Positions 1 to 8,103 of a DNA stretch of 64,000 nt are shown here, piece after piece (the first letter of the stretch is position 1; the number at the start of each line of letters is the position of its first letter). The notes beneath the pieces were generated by a model. It was not told the DNA's origin. It saw only the letters and a program-made list of their open reading frames with translations, and made no database searches. The position numbers and the translations under genes are program-made. This DNA comes from Modestobacter sp. Leaf380 (GTDB lineage Bacteria > Actinomycetota > Actinomycetes > Mycobacteriales > Geodermatophilaceae): contig NZ_LMQC01000005.1 of the NCBI RefSeq assembly GCF_001424485.1, positions 18,447-82,446 on the forward strand. The letters run 5' to 3'.

Positions 1-757
1 TCTCCCACGAGGTGGTCACGATCTCCTGGGCCAGGATGCTGTCGGGCAGGAATGCCGACCGGAAACCCTGTCCCATCCACTTCATGGGGAACAGGGCGCC
101 GATCTGCGTCAGCCCGTCGGGGAGCGCCCCGATCGGCGTGAAGAAGATGCCCGACAGGAAGGCCAGCACGATGAACGGCAGGTTCATCACCGCGCCGGCG
201 CTGCGCTCGGACCGGGCCAGGCTGCTCGCGGCGATGCCCAGGAACGAGCAGGCCACCACGCCGAGCAGGAAGACCCAGCCGACGGTGAACCAGGCGGAGG
301 CCTCGGTGGGCAGGGCCGTGTCGAACAGGACGACGCCCAGCGCGACGATCAGCACCACCTCGAGGAGGCTGATCACCAGGACCATGACGATCTTGCCGAG
401 GAAGTAGGCCGACGGCGGCATCGGTGCGCCGCGCAGCCGCTTGAGGGTGCCGTCCTCCCGGTCGGCGGCGATGCTGATGCCCAGGTTCACGAAGGTGGCC
501 GAGGCGATGCCGGCGGCGATCATGCTCGGGACCATGTACTGGGCCGAGGTGACCGTGCTGCCCTCGTAGACGCCGCTGAACACCGAGCCGAGCAGCAGCA
601 GCAGCACGATCGGCAGGGCGAACGTGAAGGCGACGTTGTCCCACTCGCGGAAGAAGCACTTGAGCTCGATCACCCCGCGGTGCAGCCCCAGGACGGCTGC
701 GGAGGGGGCCCGGCCCTGGCGGGCGCGGGGCCCGCTCGTGGTGGAGGTCGCGGTCAT
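1..757 (-). CDS. ABC-2 type transporter permease (3' end outside window)
   Basis: Membrane subunit of an ABC-2 exporter. About 252 codons are visible and the reading frame runs off the left edge with no stop. Hydrophobic segments lie near residues 45-65, 76-97, 125-150, 160-185 and 195-218, matching the usual six-helix ABC2_membrane layout. Typical family wording such as ADREDGTLKRLRGAPMP follows the second helix. The ATG overlaps the stop of the upstream ATPase gene as ATGA, so the two are probably translationally coupled. It presumably pairs with that ATPase to export a small molecule or lipid; the substrate is not shown by the sequence. Confidence 0.93.
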   Translation of the reverse strand, partial: MTATSTTSGPRARQGRAPSAAVLGLHRGVIELKCFFREWDNVAFTFALPIVLLLLLGSVFSGVYEGSTVTSAQYMVPSMIAAGIASATFVNLGISIAADREDGTLKRLRGAPMPPSAYFLGKIVMVLVISLLEVVLIVALGVVLFDTALPTEASAWFTVGWVFLLGVVACSFLGIAASSLARSERSAGAVMNLPFIVLAFLSGIFFTPIGALPDGLTQIGALFPMKWMGQGFRSAFLPDSILAQEIVTTSWE

Positions 758-1605
758 CGCTCGGTGCTCCCGATCAGGTCGAGGTAGACGTCCTCGAGGC
801 TGGGCCGGCTGACCGACAGCCCCGGGACGACGCCGGCGTGCCGGCTGGTGAGGTCGGCGACGAGGGCGCCGGGGTCGTGCGACTTCTGCGTGCGCTGCTG
901 CCCGTCCTCCAGCCACGACACGGTGGCCTGGGCACCGGCCCGGCCGCCGAGCGTGCCCGGGTCGCCGTCGGCCACGACGACGCCACCGGCGATGACCGCC
1001 ACCCGGTCGGCGAGGTTCTCCGCCTCCTCCAGGTAGTGTGTGGTCAGCAGGACCGTTGTGCCGTCCTCCGCGAGCGAGCGGATCAGCCCCCAGAACTGCC
1101 GGCGGGCCGAGGGATCGAACCCGGTCGTCGGTTCGTCCAGGAACAGCAGGGCCGGCGACCCGACGATGCCGACGGCGACGTCGACCCTCCGGCGCTGGCC
1201 CCCGGACAGGGTGCTGACCCGTGCGCCCGCCTTCTCGGCCAGCCCGACCGCCGTGATGATCTCCTCCGGGTCCCGGCCGGCCGGGTAGTAGCGGGCGAAG
1301 TGGCGGACGGTCTCGCGGACCGTCAGCTCGGTCAGGTCGGAGGCGTCCTGCAGGACGATGCCGATGCCGTAGCGCCACCGCCGCCCGGCCCGCTGGGGGT
1401 CCTCACCCAGGACCTCCACCTCGCCGGCGTCGCGGTCGCGGTAGCCCTCGAGGATCTCCACCGTGGTGGTCTTGCCCGCACCGTTGGGCCCGAGCAGGGC
1501 GAACACCTGGCCCCGGGCGATCTCCAGGTCGATGCCGTCGACGGCCAGGACGCCGCGGTACCGCTTGGTCAGACCGCGGACGCGGACGGCAGGAGTGGTG
1601 TCCAT
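754..1605 (-). CDS. ABC transporter ATP-binding protein
   Basis: Cytoplasmic ATPase subunit of the exporter, 283 aa. Walker A GPNGAGKTT lies at residues 39-47, the signature LSGGQ at 133-137, and Walker B LLFLDEPTTG near 153-162, all intact. The C-terminal extension ending SRPSLEDVYLDLIG is typical of the CcmA/DrrA group that pairs with ABC-2 permeases. The frame stays open upstream, but homology begins at the chosen ATG, which has GGAGG about eight bases before it. It overlaps the permease start by four bases. A perfect palindrome about 60 bp upstream may be the control site. Confidence 0.94.
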   Translation of the reverse strand: MDTTPAVRVRGLTKRYRGVLAVDGIDLEIARGQVFALLGPNGAGKTTTVEILEGYRDRDAGEVEVLGEDPQRAGRRWRYGIGIVLQDASDLTELTVRETVRHFARYYPAGRDPEEIITAVGLAEKAGARVSTLSGGQRRRVDVAVGIVGSPALLFLDEPTTGFDPSARRQFWGLIRSLAEDGTTVLLTTHYLEEAENLADRVAVIAGGVVVADGDPGTLGGRAGAQATVSWLEDGQQRTQKSHDPGALVADLTSRHAGVVPGLSVSRPSLEDVYLDLIGSTER

Positions 1606-1663
1606 GGGCTGATCCTCCCGGGCTCCGGCACGCGGGGGAACAACCGACGGGCCGACATCCAGC

Positions 1664-1681
1664 GTCCACCGATCGGTGGAC
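1664..1681. promoter_or_regulatory. 18-bp perfect palindrome upstream of ABC exporter operon
   Basis: GTCCACCGATCGGTGGAC reads identically on both strands and lies 59 bp before the ATPase start. Length and symmetry suit a dimeric repressor such as TetR, GntR or MarR. No regulator gene is intact next to it, so the binding protein is unknown. Called from symmetry and position only. Confidence 0.4.
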
Positions 1682-2677
1682 ACCAGCCCCCGTTCCACGG
1701 GTAAGCCGCATCCGCCGACCCCGATGCGGACGAGTCTGACCCGACCGAGGGTGATCCTGTCATCCATGTGCTGCGCAACGGTCGCGACCGAGGCCGGCGG
1801 CAGCGGGCTCGTCCACCTGATGGCGATCCCTCGACCGGCCTCCCCTCCGCCGCCTGGCCGGCGGACGTCGCCCTGGGCTCCCCGGTCTCCGTCCCGGCGG
1901 TCGGGTCGATCCGGTGCTCGCTGCAGCGCGCGGTCTGTGCCGACGACGCATGTCCTGCGATCGAGCGCCCCGGCGCACTGCATCGCATCCGTGACCACGA
2001 CGGGCCCGGCCGACCCGAGGTGATCAGCAGGTCCGGAGGACGGGGCGTGCCAGGTGCCGGTGCGAGGCCGGCGGATGGAGACCGATGGCCAGATGTCGAC
2101 GGGGACGACGTCGCCCCGGGTGCAGGCAGCGGTCATCGGGGCCGAGGCCTCCTCGTGGTCCAGACCGGTCAGCTCGGTGCGGGAGCCGGGCTCCTCCGCC
2201 CCGGACGCACCCTCAGGCCGACGCACCTACGCCCTCACCGACGTCGACCGAGCCGTCACCATCCAGCACCTGCTCGCCACCGGCGTCAGCACCGCCACCG
2301 TCGAAGCTGTCCTCCACGACCTGCTCCGCACTCGTCCTGCGACGTGCACGTCGGGCCGGAGCACCCGGCTGTCCCGCTGCGCAGGGCCCGCCCCGTCTGC
2401 AGAGGCAACCGCTGATCACACCGGGCCCTCCCCGGGACCGGCTCGGAAGGAGCCCGACTCCGCCCCGAGCTCGACCCCTGTCTCGTCCCGCCCTCCGACG
2501 GCGACGTCGGCTCCGGACGTCCACGAGAGGACCTGGAGCTTCGCCTCACCGGCCGGCCGACCCAGCCACCGTCGAGGTCGCGCAACACCACCGGCCCACG
2601 GTCGTCCGGTGCGCGGGATCGGAGACACCAGCATCCACCGCTAGCTGCAGATCGTCGAAGCCAGGACCCGACCTACC
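1682..2677. other. Gene-poor stretch, probable decayed or rearranged DNA
   Basis: About 1 kb with long open frames on both strands, as expected by chance at this GC content, but no frame reads like a folded protein: proline, arginine and serine dominate and no family motif appears apart from a short MerR-like segment. It lies between an exporter operon and the broken end of an HhH-GPD gene, so it looks like the scar of an insertion or deletion. No RNA gene or insertion-sequence end was recognised. Confidence 0.5.
2219..2332 (+). pseudogene. Possible remnant of a MerR-type helix-turn-helix domain
   Basis: One frame reads RRTYALTDVDRAVTIQHLLA followed by TGVSTATVEAVLHDLL. This resembles the second half of a MerR DNA-binding domain (a tyrosine/arginine wing, then a hydrophobic helix, a glycine turn and a helix ending in VL). 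Nothing before or after it in the frame continues the fold, so it would be a fragment at best. The likeness is by eye and could be chance in GC-rich DNA. Confidence 0.22.
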
Positions 2678-2797
2678 TCATCCTCGTGACACGTGCTGGT
2701 CCAGCAGCATGCCCAGCAGCAGCGCCAGCGGGTCGCGGGAGAGCAGCTCGTCGGCAGCGGGGTCCTGGGCGATGCGGATGGTCGGCACGCCGGTCAT
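2678..2797 (-). pseudogene. Truncated HhH-GPD family DNA glycosylase gene (N-terminal 35 codons only)
   Basis: A 39-codon frame starts MTGVPTIRIAQDPAADELLS and continues through a segment ending LLLGMLLDQHV, which closely matches the conserved N-terminus of the actinobacterial HhH-GPD base-excision repair family (typically RIAQDPEADALL and GMLLDQQVPME). Homology stops abruptly after DQHV and the frame ends four codons later at TGA. The rest of the protein, usually near 190 aa and including the HhH motif and catalytic Asp, is missing. GGCAGG precedes the ATG, so the start region is still intact. The break lies near position 2690, next to the gene-poor stretch. It is divergent from dtd. Confidence 0.7.
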
Positions 2798-2823
2798 CCT
2801 GCCGTCCCTGACAGGATCGCCCG

Positions 2824-3267
<444 letters not shown>

Positions 3268-3338
3268 AACGACGCTTACGCGGGTAGCAGCTCTGTGACG
3301 GATGACTCTGTCCGTCTGCTGTGAACGTGTGACGGCCA

Positions 3339-3365
3339 GGAACACCAGGGGTGGTCCCGGCCGTT
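3339..3365 (+). promoter_or_regulatory. Possible ECF-sigma (SigE/SigH/SigR-type) promoter for sigB
   Basis: GGAACA at 3339-3344 is followed, after 18 bases, by GTT at 3363-3365 (CGTT in context). This fits the GGAAYA-N16-20-CGTT pattern known for stress ECF sigma factors in actinobacteria. It lies about 150 bp before the sigma gene. In mycobacteria sigB is transcribed by SigE and SigH, which makes this plausible. Short motifs occur by chance, so confidence is limited. Confidence 0.4.
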
Positions 3366-3514
3366 GTGCAGGACGTACCACACGGGATGGAACCCCGTGG
3401 GAGGCCCCCGACCGGCGATCCCGGGCCGGGCCCCCGCATCACCGACGCCAGGTCGGGTACCCGCCAGTACGCCAGGCGGACATCCGACCCCAGAGGCAAG
3501 GACGAAGACACATC

Positions 3515-4498
3515 GTGACGCTGCTGCAGTCCTCCCCCACCGACACTCTCGAGGTGCGTACGCCGCGCCGTACGCCGGACACCAGCGGACTGGTGTCGAC
3601 GGACCTGGTGCGCGTCTACCTCAACACCATCGGCAAGACCGCCCTGCTGACCGCCGAGCAGGAGGTCGAGCTGGCCAAGCGCATCGAGGCCGGTCTCTAC
3701 GCCGAGCGGCTGCTGGGTGAGAAGAAGCTGACCCCGGCGGTCAAGCGCGACTACGGGCTGCTCGCCGCGGACGGGAAGGCCGCCAAGGCGCACCTGCTGG
3801 AGGCCAACCTCCGCCTGGTCGTCTCGGTCGCCAAGCGCTACACCGGCCACGGCATGACGTTCCTGGACCTCATCCAGGAGGGCAACGTCGGCCTGATCCG
3901 CGCCGTGGAGAAGTTCGACTACACCAAGGGCTTCAAGTTCTCGACCTACGCGACGTGGTGGATCCGCCAGGCCATCACCCGCGCCATGGCCGACAGCGGC
4001 CGCACCATCCGGCTCCCCGTCCACCTGGCCGAGCAGGTCAACAAGGTGGTCCGTACCCGGCGCCGGATGCACCAGGAGCTGGAGCGGGAGCCCACCGCCG
4101 AGGAGCTGGGCCTGGAGCTGGACATGACCGAGGAGCGGGTCGTCGAGCTCCTGGAGTACAGCCGGGACCTGGTCTCCCTGGACCAGACCGTCGGCGCCGA
4201 CGAGGAGTCCCGGCTGGGTGACTTCATCGAGGACGCCGACGCCGCGGTCGCCGAGGACGCCGTCGCCTTCCAGATGATGCGCGGGGACGTCCGCACCGTC
4301 CTGGGCACCCTGGAGGACCGCGAGCGCGACGTCGTCGTCATGCGGTTCGGTCTGGACGGCGAGCAGCCCCGCACCCTGGAGCAGATCGGCAAGCGCTTCG
4401 GGCTCTCCCGTGAGCGGGTCCGCCAGATCGAGCGCGAGACGATGAGCAAGCTGCGGGCCCCCGAGCGGGCCGAGGCCCTGCGGGACTACCTGGCCTGA
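3515..4498 (+). CDS. sigB: Principal-like sigma-70 factor (SigB/HrdB group)
   Basis: RNA polymerase sigma factor, 327 aa. Region 1.2 lies near residues 30-60, region 2 near 95-165 ([18 protein letters not shown] and [13 protein letters not shown], the core-binding and -10 melting segments), region 3 near 165-240, and region 4.2 near the C-terminus with the helix-turn-helix [20 protein letters not shown]. It lacks the long N-terminal extension of the housekeeping factor, so it is a group 2 factor like mycobacterial SigB (323 aa). The frame is open upstream, but the GTG was chosen because homology starts there; its ribosome site is weak. A strong terminator follows. Confidence 0.93.
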   Translation: MTLLQSSPTDTLEVRTPRRTPDTSGLVSTDLVRVYLNTIGKTALLTAEQEVELAKRIEAGLYAERLLGEKKLTPAVKRDYGLLAADGKAAKAHLLEANLRLVVSVAKRYTGHGMTFLDLIQEGNVGLIRAVEKFDYTKGFKFSTYATWWIRQAITRAMADSGRTIRLPVHLAEQVNKVVRTRRRMHQELEREPTAEELGLELDMTEERVVELLEYSRDLVSLDQTVGADEESRLGDFIEDADAAVAEDAVAFQMMRGDVRTVLGTLEDRERDVVVMRFGLDGEQPRTLEQIGKRFGLSRERVRQIERETMSKLRAPERAEALRDYLA

Positions 4499-4525
4499 GC
4501 CACCCCGCACGCAGCGCACGACACC

Positions 4526-4559
4526 GGAGCCGGTCACCCCTGCGGGGGTGACCGGCTCC
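4526..4559 (+). terminator. Strong hairpin terminator after sigB
   Basis: A 15-bp perfect stem (GGAGCCGGTCACCCC pairing with GGGGTGACCGGCTCC) encloses a four-base loop, starting 28 bp after the sigma-factor stop. There is no U tract, as is usual in high-GC actinobacteria. Confidence 0.85.
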
Positions 4560-4619
4560 CGTCGTCTGCGGGCAGGATGGGGACGGCGGCCGACCGGCCC
4601 CGCAGACCCGGAGGCCGCC

Positions 4620-5288
4620 GTGACCAGCCAGGACGCGCCCGCGTGGCGCCGCCGCACCCGCGGGGAGCACCGGTGGCCGGCGACCCTGGCGGTGGTGGCC
4701 GCCGTCGTGCTGCAGCTGCTGCTGCCCGACCGGGTGGTCCCCCAGCTGGGCCTGCTGCTGCCCCTCGCCGAGCTGGCCCTGCTGGCCGGGCTCGTGGTGG
4801 CCGACCCGCTGCGGATCGACCGCGAGTCCACCGCCCTGCGCCGGGTCGCGCTGGCGCTGCTGGGTCTCGTGGTCGGGTCGGCGGGCTGGTCGGTGCTGCT
4901 GCTGGTCCGCGACCTCGTCTCGGCCCGCCCGCTGCCGGCCGGGGAGCTGCTGGCCTCCGGGGGCGGCATCTGGCTGACCACGGTGCTGGCCTTCGCGCTG
5001 CTGTACTGGGAGCTGGACCGGGGTGGGCCGGCGGCACGGGCCGCCGGCACCCGGGTGCACCCGGACCTGCTCTTCGTGCAGATGCAGTCCCCGGAGTTCG
5101 CGCCACCGGAGTGGGAGCCGCGCTTCCCCGACTACCTGTACCTGGCGTACACCAACGCCACCGCGTTCAGCCCGACCGACGTGCTGCCGCTGACCCGGCG
5201 GGCCAAGACGGCGATGGCGGTGCAGTCGGCGATCGCGCTGGTGCTGGTCCTGCTGGTGCTGGCCCGGGCGGTCAACGCGCTGACCTGA
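4620..5288 (+). CDS. Conserved hypothetical membrane protein
   Basis: About 222 aa with four predicted membrane segments: two close together near residues 22-60, one near 75-98, one near 110-130, and a final hydrophobic helix at the C-terminus. Between the last two is a conserved-looking soluble stretch with PDLLFVQMQSPEF and PDYLYLAYTNATAFSPTDV. The last phrase resembles DUF1345-type membrane proteins, in which a tyrosine- and serine-rich loop precedes the final helix. I cannot assign a function. The GTG has GGAGG five bases upstream, which favours it over earlier in-frame codons lying in the terminator. It is convergent with the acetyltransferase gene. Confidence 0.8.
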   Translation: MTSQDAPAWRRRTRGEHRWPATLAVVAAVVLQLLLPDRVVPQLGLLLPLAELALLAGLVVADPLRIDRESTALRRVALALLGLVVGSAGWSVLLLVRDLVSARPLPAGELLASGGGIWLTTVLAFALLYWELDRGGPAARAAGTRVHPDLLFVQMQSPEFAPPEWEPRFPDYLYLAYTNATAFSPTDVLPLTRRAKTAMAVQSAIALVLVLLVLARAVNALT

Positions 5289-5316
5289 CCCCGGGCCGCC
5301 GCACCGTCGGCGCCGC

Positions 5317-8103
5317 TCAGCCGGGCGGGCCGAACATCCGGCGCGGACCCGGGTCGACCCGCGCCGTGGGCGGGCCCACCCGCACGCTGGCACCGGCGAC
5401 GACCAGCGACCGGCCGCCGTGCCACGGGTTCGCCGGGCCCACGATGACCGGTTCCAGGGACAGCGCCAGCACCTCGGGCAGGTCGTCGGCCAGCCGGGCG
5501 ATGCGCAGCAGCAGCTCCTCCAGCGCCGCGACGTCGACCGGTTCGCTGCCCCGCCAACCGTCCAGCAGCGGCCAGGCCCGGGGCTCCCGGACCATCTCGG
5601 CGGCGTCGGTGTCGGTGAGCGGCAGGGTGCGGAACGCCCGGTCCCCGAGCAGGTCGGTGGCCACCCCGCCGACGCCGAAGCTGACCAGCGCGCCGAAGGA
5701 CGGGTCGTCCACGACCTCCACCACCGTGGTGACGCCGGGGGCGGCCATCTCCTGCACGATCACCGGGTCACCGGACGGGATGGCCTCGAACGCCGTCGCC
5801 ACGTCGTCGGCGTCACGCAGGTCCAGCCGCACCCCGCCCAGGTCGGTCCGGTGGCGCAGCCACGGGGCGGTGGACTTGAGCACCACCGGGTAGCCGATGT
5901 CCTCGGCTGCGGCGACCGCGGAGTCGGCGTCGGTGACCCGGCGGGTGCCCAGCAGCGGGACGCCGTAGGCGCCGAGCAGGGCGATGACCTCCTCGTCGGT
6001 GAGGTCCCGCCCGCCGCCGTCGGCCAGCGCGCCGACGACGACCTCGCGGGCGGCGGCCTCGTCGACGCCCTCCAGCTCGGGCACGGTGCCCACGGGCCGG
6101 CGCCGCCAGCGGGCGTACTCCGACATCCGGGCGAGTGCGATGACGGCGCGCTCCGGGGTGGAGAACGAGGGCACCGAGCCGCGCTGGGGCATCCCGTCCT
6201 CACCGCGGACGACGAGGTCGTCGGGGATGCCGTCGGTGGACAGGAAGTTGGCCACCAGCGGCTTGGTCGCCTGCGCCGACACCTCGCGGAGCACCCGGCC
6301 GTAGGGCTGGGTGTCCCGGACCAGCGGCGGCAGGAACACCGCGACGACGGCGTCCACGGACTCGTCGTCCAGCGCGGCGTGCAGGGCCGCCCGGAACTCC
6401 TCGGGGCCGGCCTGGGTGCCGATGTCGACGGGCCGGTCGTGGGCCAGCTCCAGGCCCTGCTCCAGCACCGCGTCGGCCACCAGGACGCCCACGGCCGTCG
6501 AGTTGCCGACGACCGCGACCCGGTCACCGGCCGGCAGGGGCTGGTGGGCCAGCAGCGTGCCGACGTCGAACAGCTCGGCCAGCGTCTCCACCCGGATGAC
6601 CCCGGCGGAGGCGAAGAGCGCGGCGACGGACTGCTCGGGCACGGTGACGCTGGTGCCGGCCAGGCCAGCGGTCATCCCGACGTGCCGGCCGCTCTTGACC
6701 GCCACGACGGGCTTGGTGCGGCCCACCCGGCGGGCCAGCCGGGCGAACTTGCGCGGGTTGCCGAAGCTCTCCAGGTGCAGCAGCACGACCTCGGTGGCCG
6801 GGTCGGTGGCCCAGTACTGCAGCAGGTCGTTGCCGCTGACGTCGGCGCGGTTGCCGGCCGAGACGAAGGAGCTCAGTCCGATCCCCCGGTTCCGGGCGCG
6901 CTCCAGCAGCATCACGCCCAGCGCGCCGGACTGGGCGAAGAAGCCCATCCGGCCCCGGCCGGGCACCTGCGGGGCCAGGCTGGCGTTCATCTGCACCGCG
7001 GGGTCGGTGTTGACCAGGCCCAGGCAGTTCGGCCCGACGACGCGCATGCCCGAGGCGCGGGCAGCGGCGACGAACCGGCGTTCGGCGGCCCGGCCCTCCG
7101 GGCCGGTCTCGCCGAACCCGCCGGAGATGACCACCAGGGCCTTGACGTGCTTGCGCCGGCAGGCCTCGACGACGCCGGGCACCTCGTCGGCGGGCACGGC
7201 CAGCACGGCGAGGTCGACGTCGTCGGGGATGTCCTCGATGGTGGCGTGCGCGGGCACCCCGGCGACGTGCCGGACCGCGGGGTTCACCGGGTAGATCGGC
7301 CCGGCGAAGCCGTTGTCCAGCAGGTGCCGGAGCACGGCGTGACCGATCTTGGTGGCGTCGTTGCTGGCCCCGACGACGGCGATGGAACCCGGGGTGAGCA
7401 GCCGCCCGATGGAGCGGGACTCGCTGCGCTGTTCCCGCTCGTAGGTGACCGCCAGTGCCTGCTCGGTGGGGGCGATCGGGAACGTCAGGTGGACGACGCC
7501 GTCCTCGTAGGAGCGCCGGGCCTCGTACCCGGCGTCCAGGAAGACCCGGACCATGCCGGAGTTCTGGCTGAGCACCTCGGCGACGAACCGGGTGATCCCG
7601 CGCTCGCGGGCGGCGGCGGCCAGGTGCTCCAGCAGCACCGACCCCAGCCCGCGGCGCTGGTGGGCGTCCTCGATGAGGAAGGCGACCTCGGCGTCGTCGG
7701 TGCCGGGGTAGCGGTCGTAGCGCCCCACGCCGATCAGCTCGTCGCCCAGCAGCACGACGAACGCCACCCGGGCGACGTGGTCGACGTGGGTGAACCGGTA
7801 GAGGTCCTTGTCCGACAGCTTCTTCATCGGGCCGAAGAAGCGGTAGTAGCGCGTCTGGTCGGAGCTGCGCTCCATCAGCCCGACGATGCCCTCGGCGTCC
7901 TCGGGGGTGATCGGGCGCAGGTGCACGGTCCCGCCGTCGGCGGCGACGACGTCGGCCTCCCAGCCCGGGGGCGGGGTCGAGTGCTCGGGGACGGTGGGGT
8001 CGCCGACCACCGGCGGCGGGGTCGGGGTCTCCGTCGGCCCCTCGGCAGCGGACCGCCCCGGGCTCGCGGGGGGCGGGGGGCCGAGGGGGGCTCCGTCAGT
8101 CAC
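5317..8103 (-). CDS. Bifunctional GNAT acetyltransferase / NDP-forming acyl-CoA ligase (Pat-type)
   Basis: Predicted protein lysine acetyltransferase, 928 aa. A proline-rich leader (1-45) precedes a GNAT domain (about 55-215) with the acetyl-CoA loop QRRGLGS. Then comes an NDP-forming acyl-CoA synthetase module: a Rossmann CoA-binding part starting SIAVVGASNDATKIGHAV, a ligase part with GPNCLGLVN and FFAQSGALG, and a C-terminal ATP-grasp part with YPVVLKSTAPWLRHRTDLGG. This GNAT-first order matches actinobacterial PatA proteins, which acetylate acetyl-CoA synthetase. In that family the synthetase part is usually regulatory rather than catalytic. Its GTG overlaps the end of acuC by eight bases (GTGACTGA), so acetylase and deacetylase are co-translated. 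Confidence 0.9.
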   Translation of the reverse strand: MTDGAPLGPPPPASPGRSAAEGPTETPTPPPVVGDPTVPEHSTPPPGWEADVVAADGGTVHLRPITPEDAEGIVGLMERSSDQTRYYRFFGPMKKLSDKDLYRFTHVDHVARVAFVVLLGDELIGVGRYDRYPGTDDAEVAFLIEDAHQRRGLGSVLLEHLAAAARERGITRFVAEVLSQNSGMVRVFLDAGYEARRSYEDGVVHLTFPIAPTEQALAVTYEREQRSESRSIGRLLTPGSIAVVGASNDATKIGHAVLRHLLDNGFAGPIYPVNPAVRHVAGVPAHATIEDIPDDVDLAVLAVPADEVPGVVEACRRKHVKALVVISGGFGETGPEGRAAERRFVAAARASGMRVVGPNCLGLVNTDPAVQMNASLAPQVPGRGRMGFFAQSGALGVMLLERARNRGIGLSSFVSAGNRADVSGNDLLQYWATDPATEVVLLHLESFGNPRKFARLARRVGRTKPVVAVKSGRHVGMTAGLAGTSVTVPEQSVAALFASAGVIRVETLAELFDVGTLLAHQPLPAGDRVAVVGNSTAVGVLVADAVLEQGLELAHDRPVDIGTQAGPEEFRAALHAALDDESVDAVVAVFLPPLVRDTQPYGRVLREVSAQATKPLVANFLSTDGIPDDLVVRGEDGMPQRGSVPSFSTPERAVIALARMSEYARWRRRPVGTVPELEGVDEAAAREVVVGALADGGGRDLTDEEVIALLGAYGVPLLGTRRVTDADSAVAAAEDIGYPVVLKSTAPWLRHRTDLGGVRLDLRDADDVATAFEAIPSGDPVIVQEMAAPGVTTVVEVVDDPSFGALVSFGVGGVATDLLGDRAFRTLPLTDTDAAEMVREPRAWPLLDGWRGSEPVDVAALEELLLRIARLADDLPEVLALSLEPVIVGPANPWHGGRSLVVAGASVRVGPPTARVDPGPRRMFGPPG

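Noticed and set aside
838..1704. Long plus-strand open frame opposite the ABC ATPase gene
   Set aside because: It is the antisense of a clear ATPase; the composition (Gly, Arg, Asp, Gln-rich, no motif) is typical of GC-rich shadow frames.
3391..3412. CACGGG and CCCGTG inverted repeat in the sigB leader as an attenuator
   Set aside because: The stem is only about six base pairs and GC-rich DNA produces many such stems; no peptide or riboswitch fold was seen.
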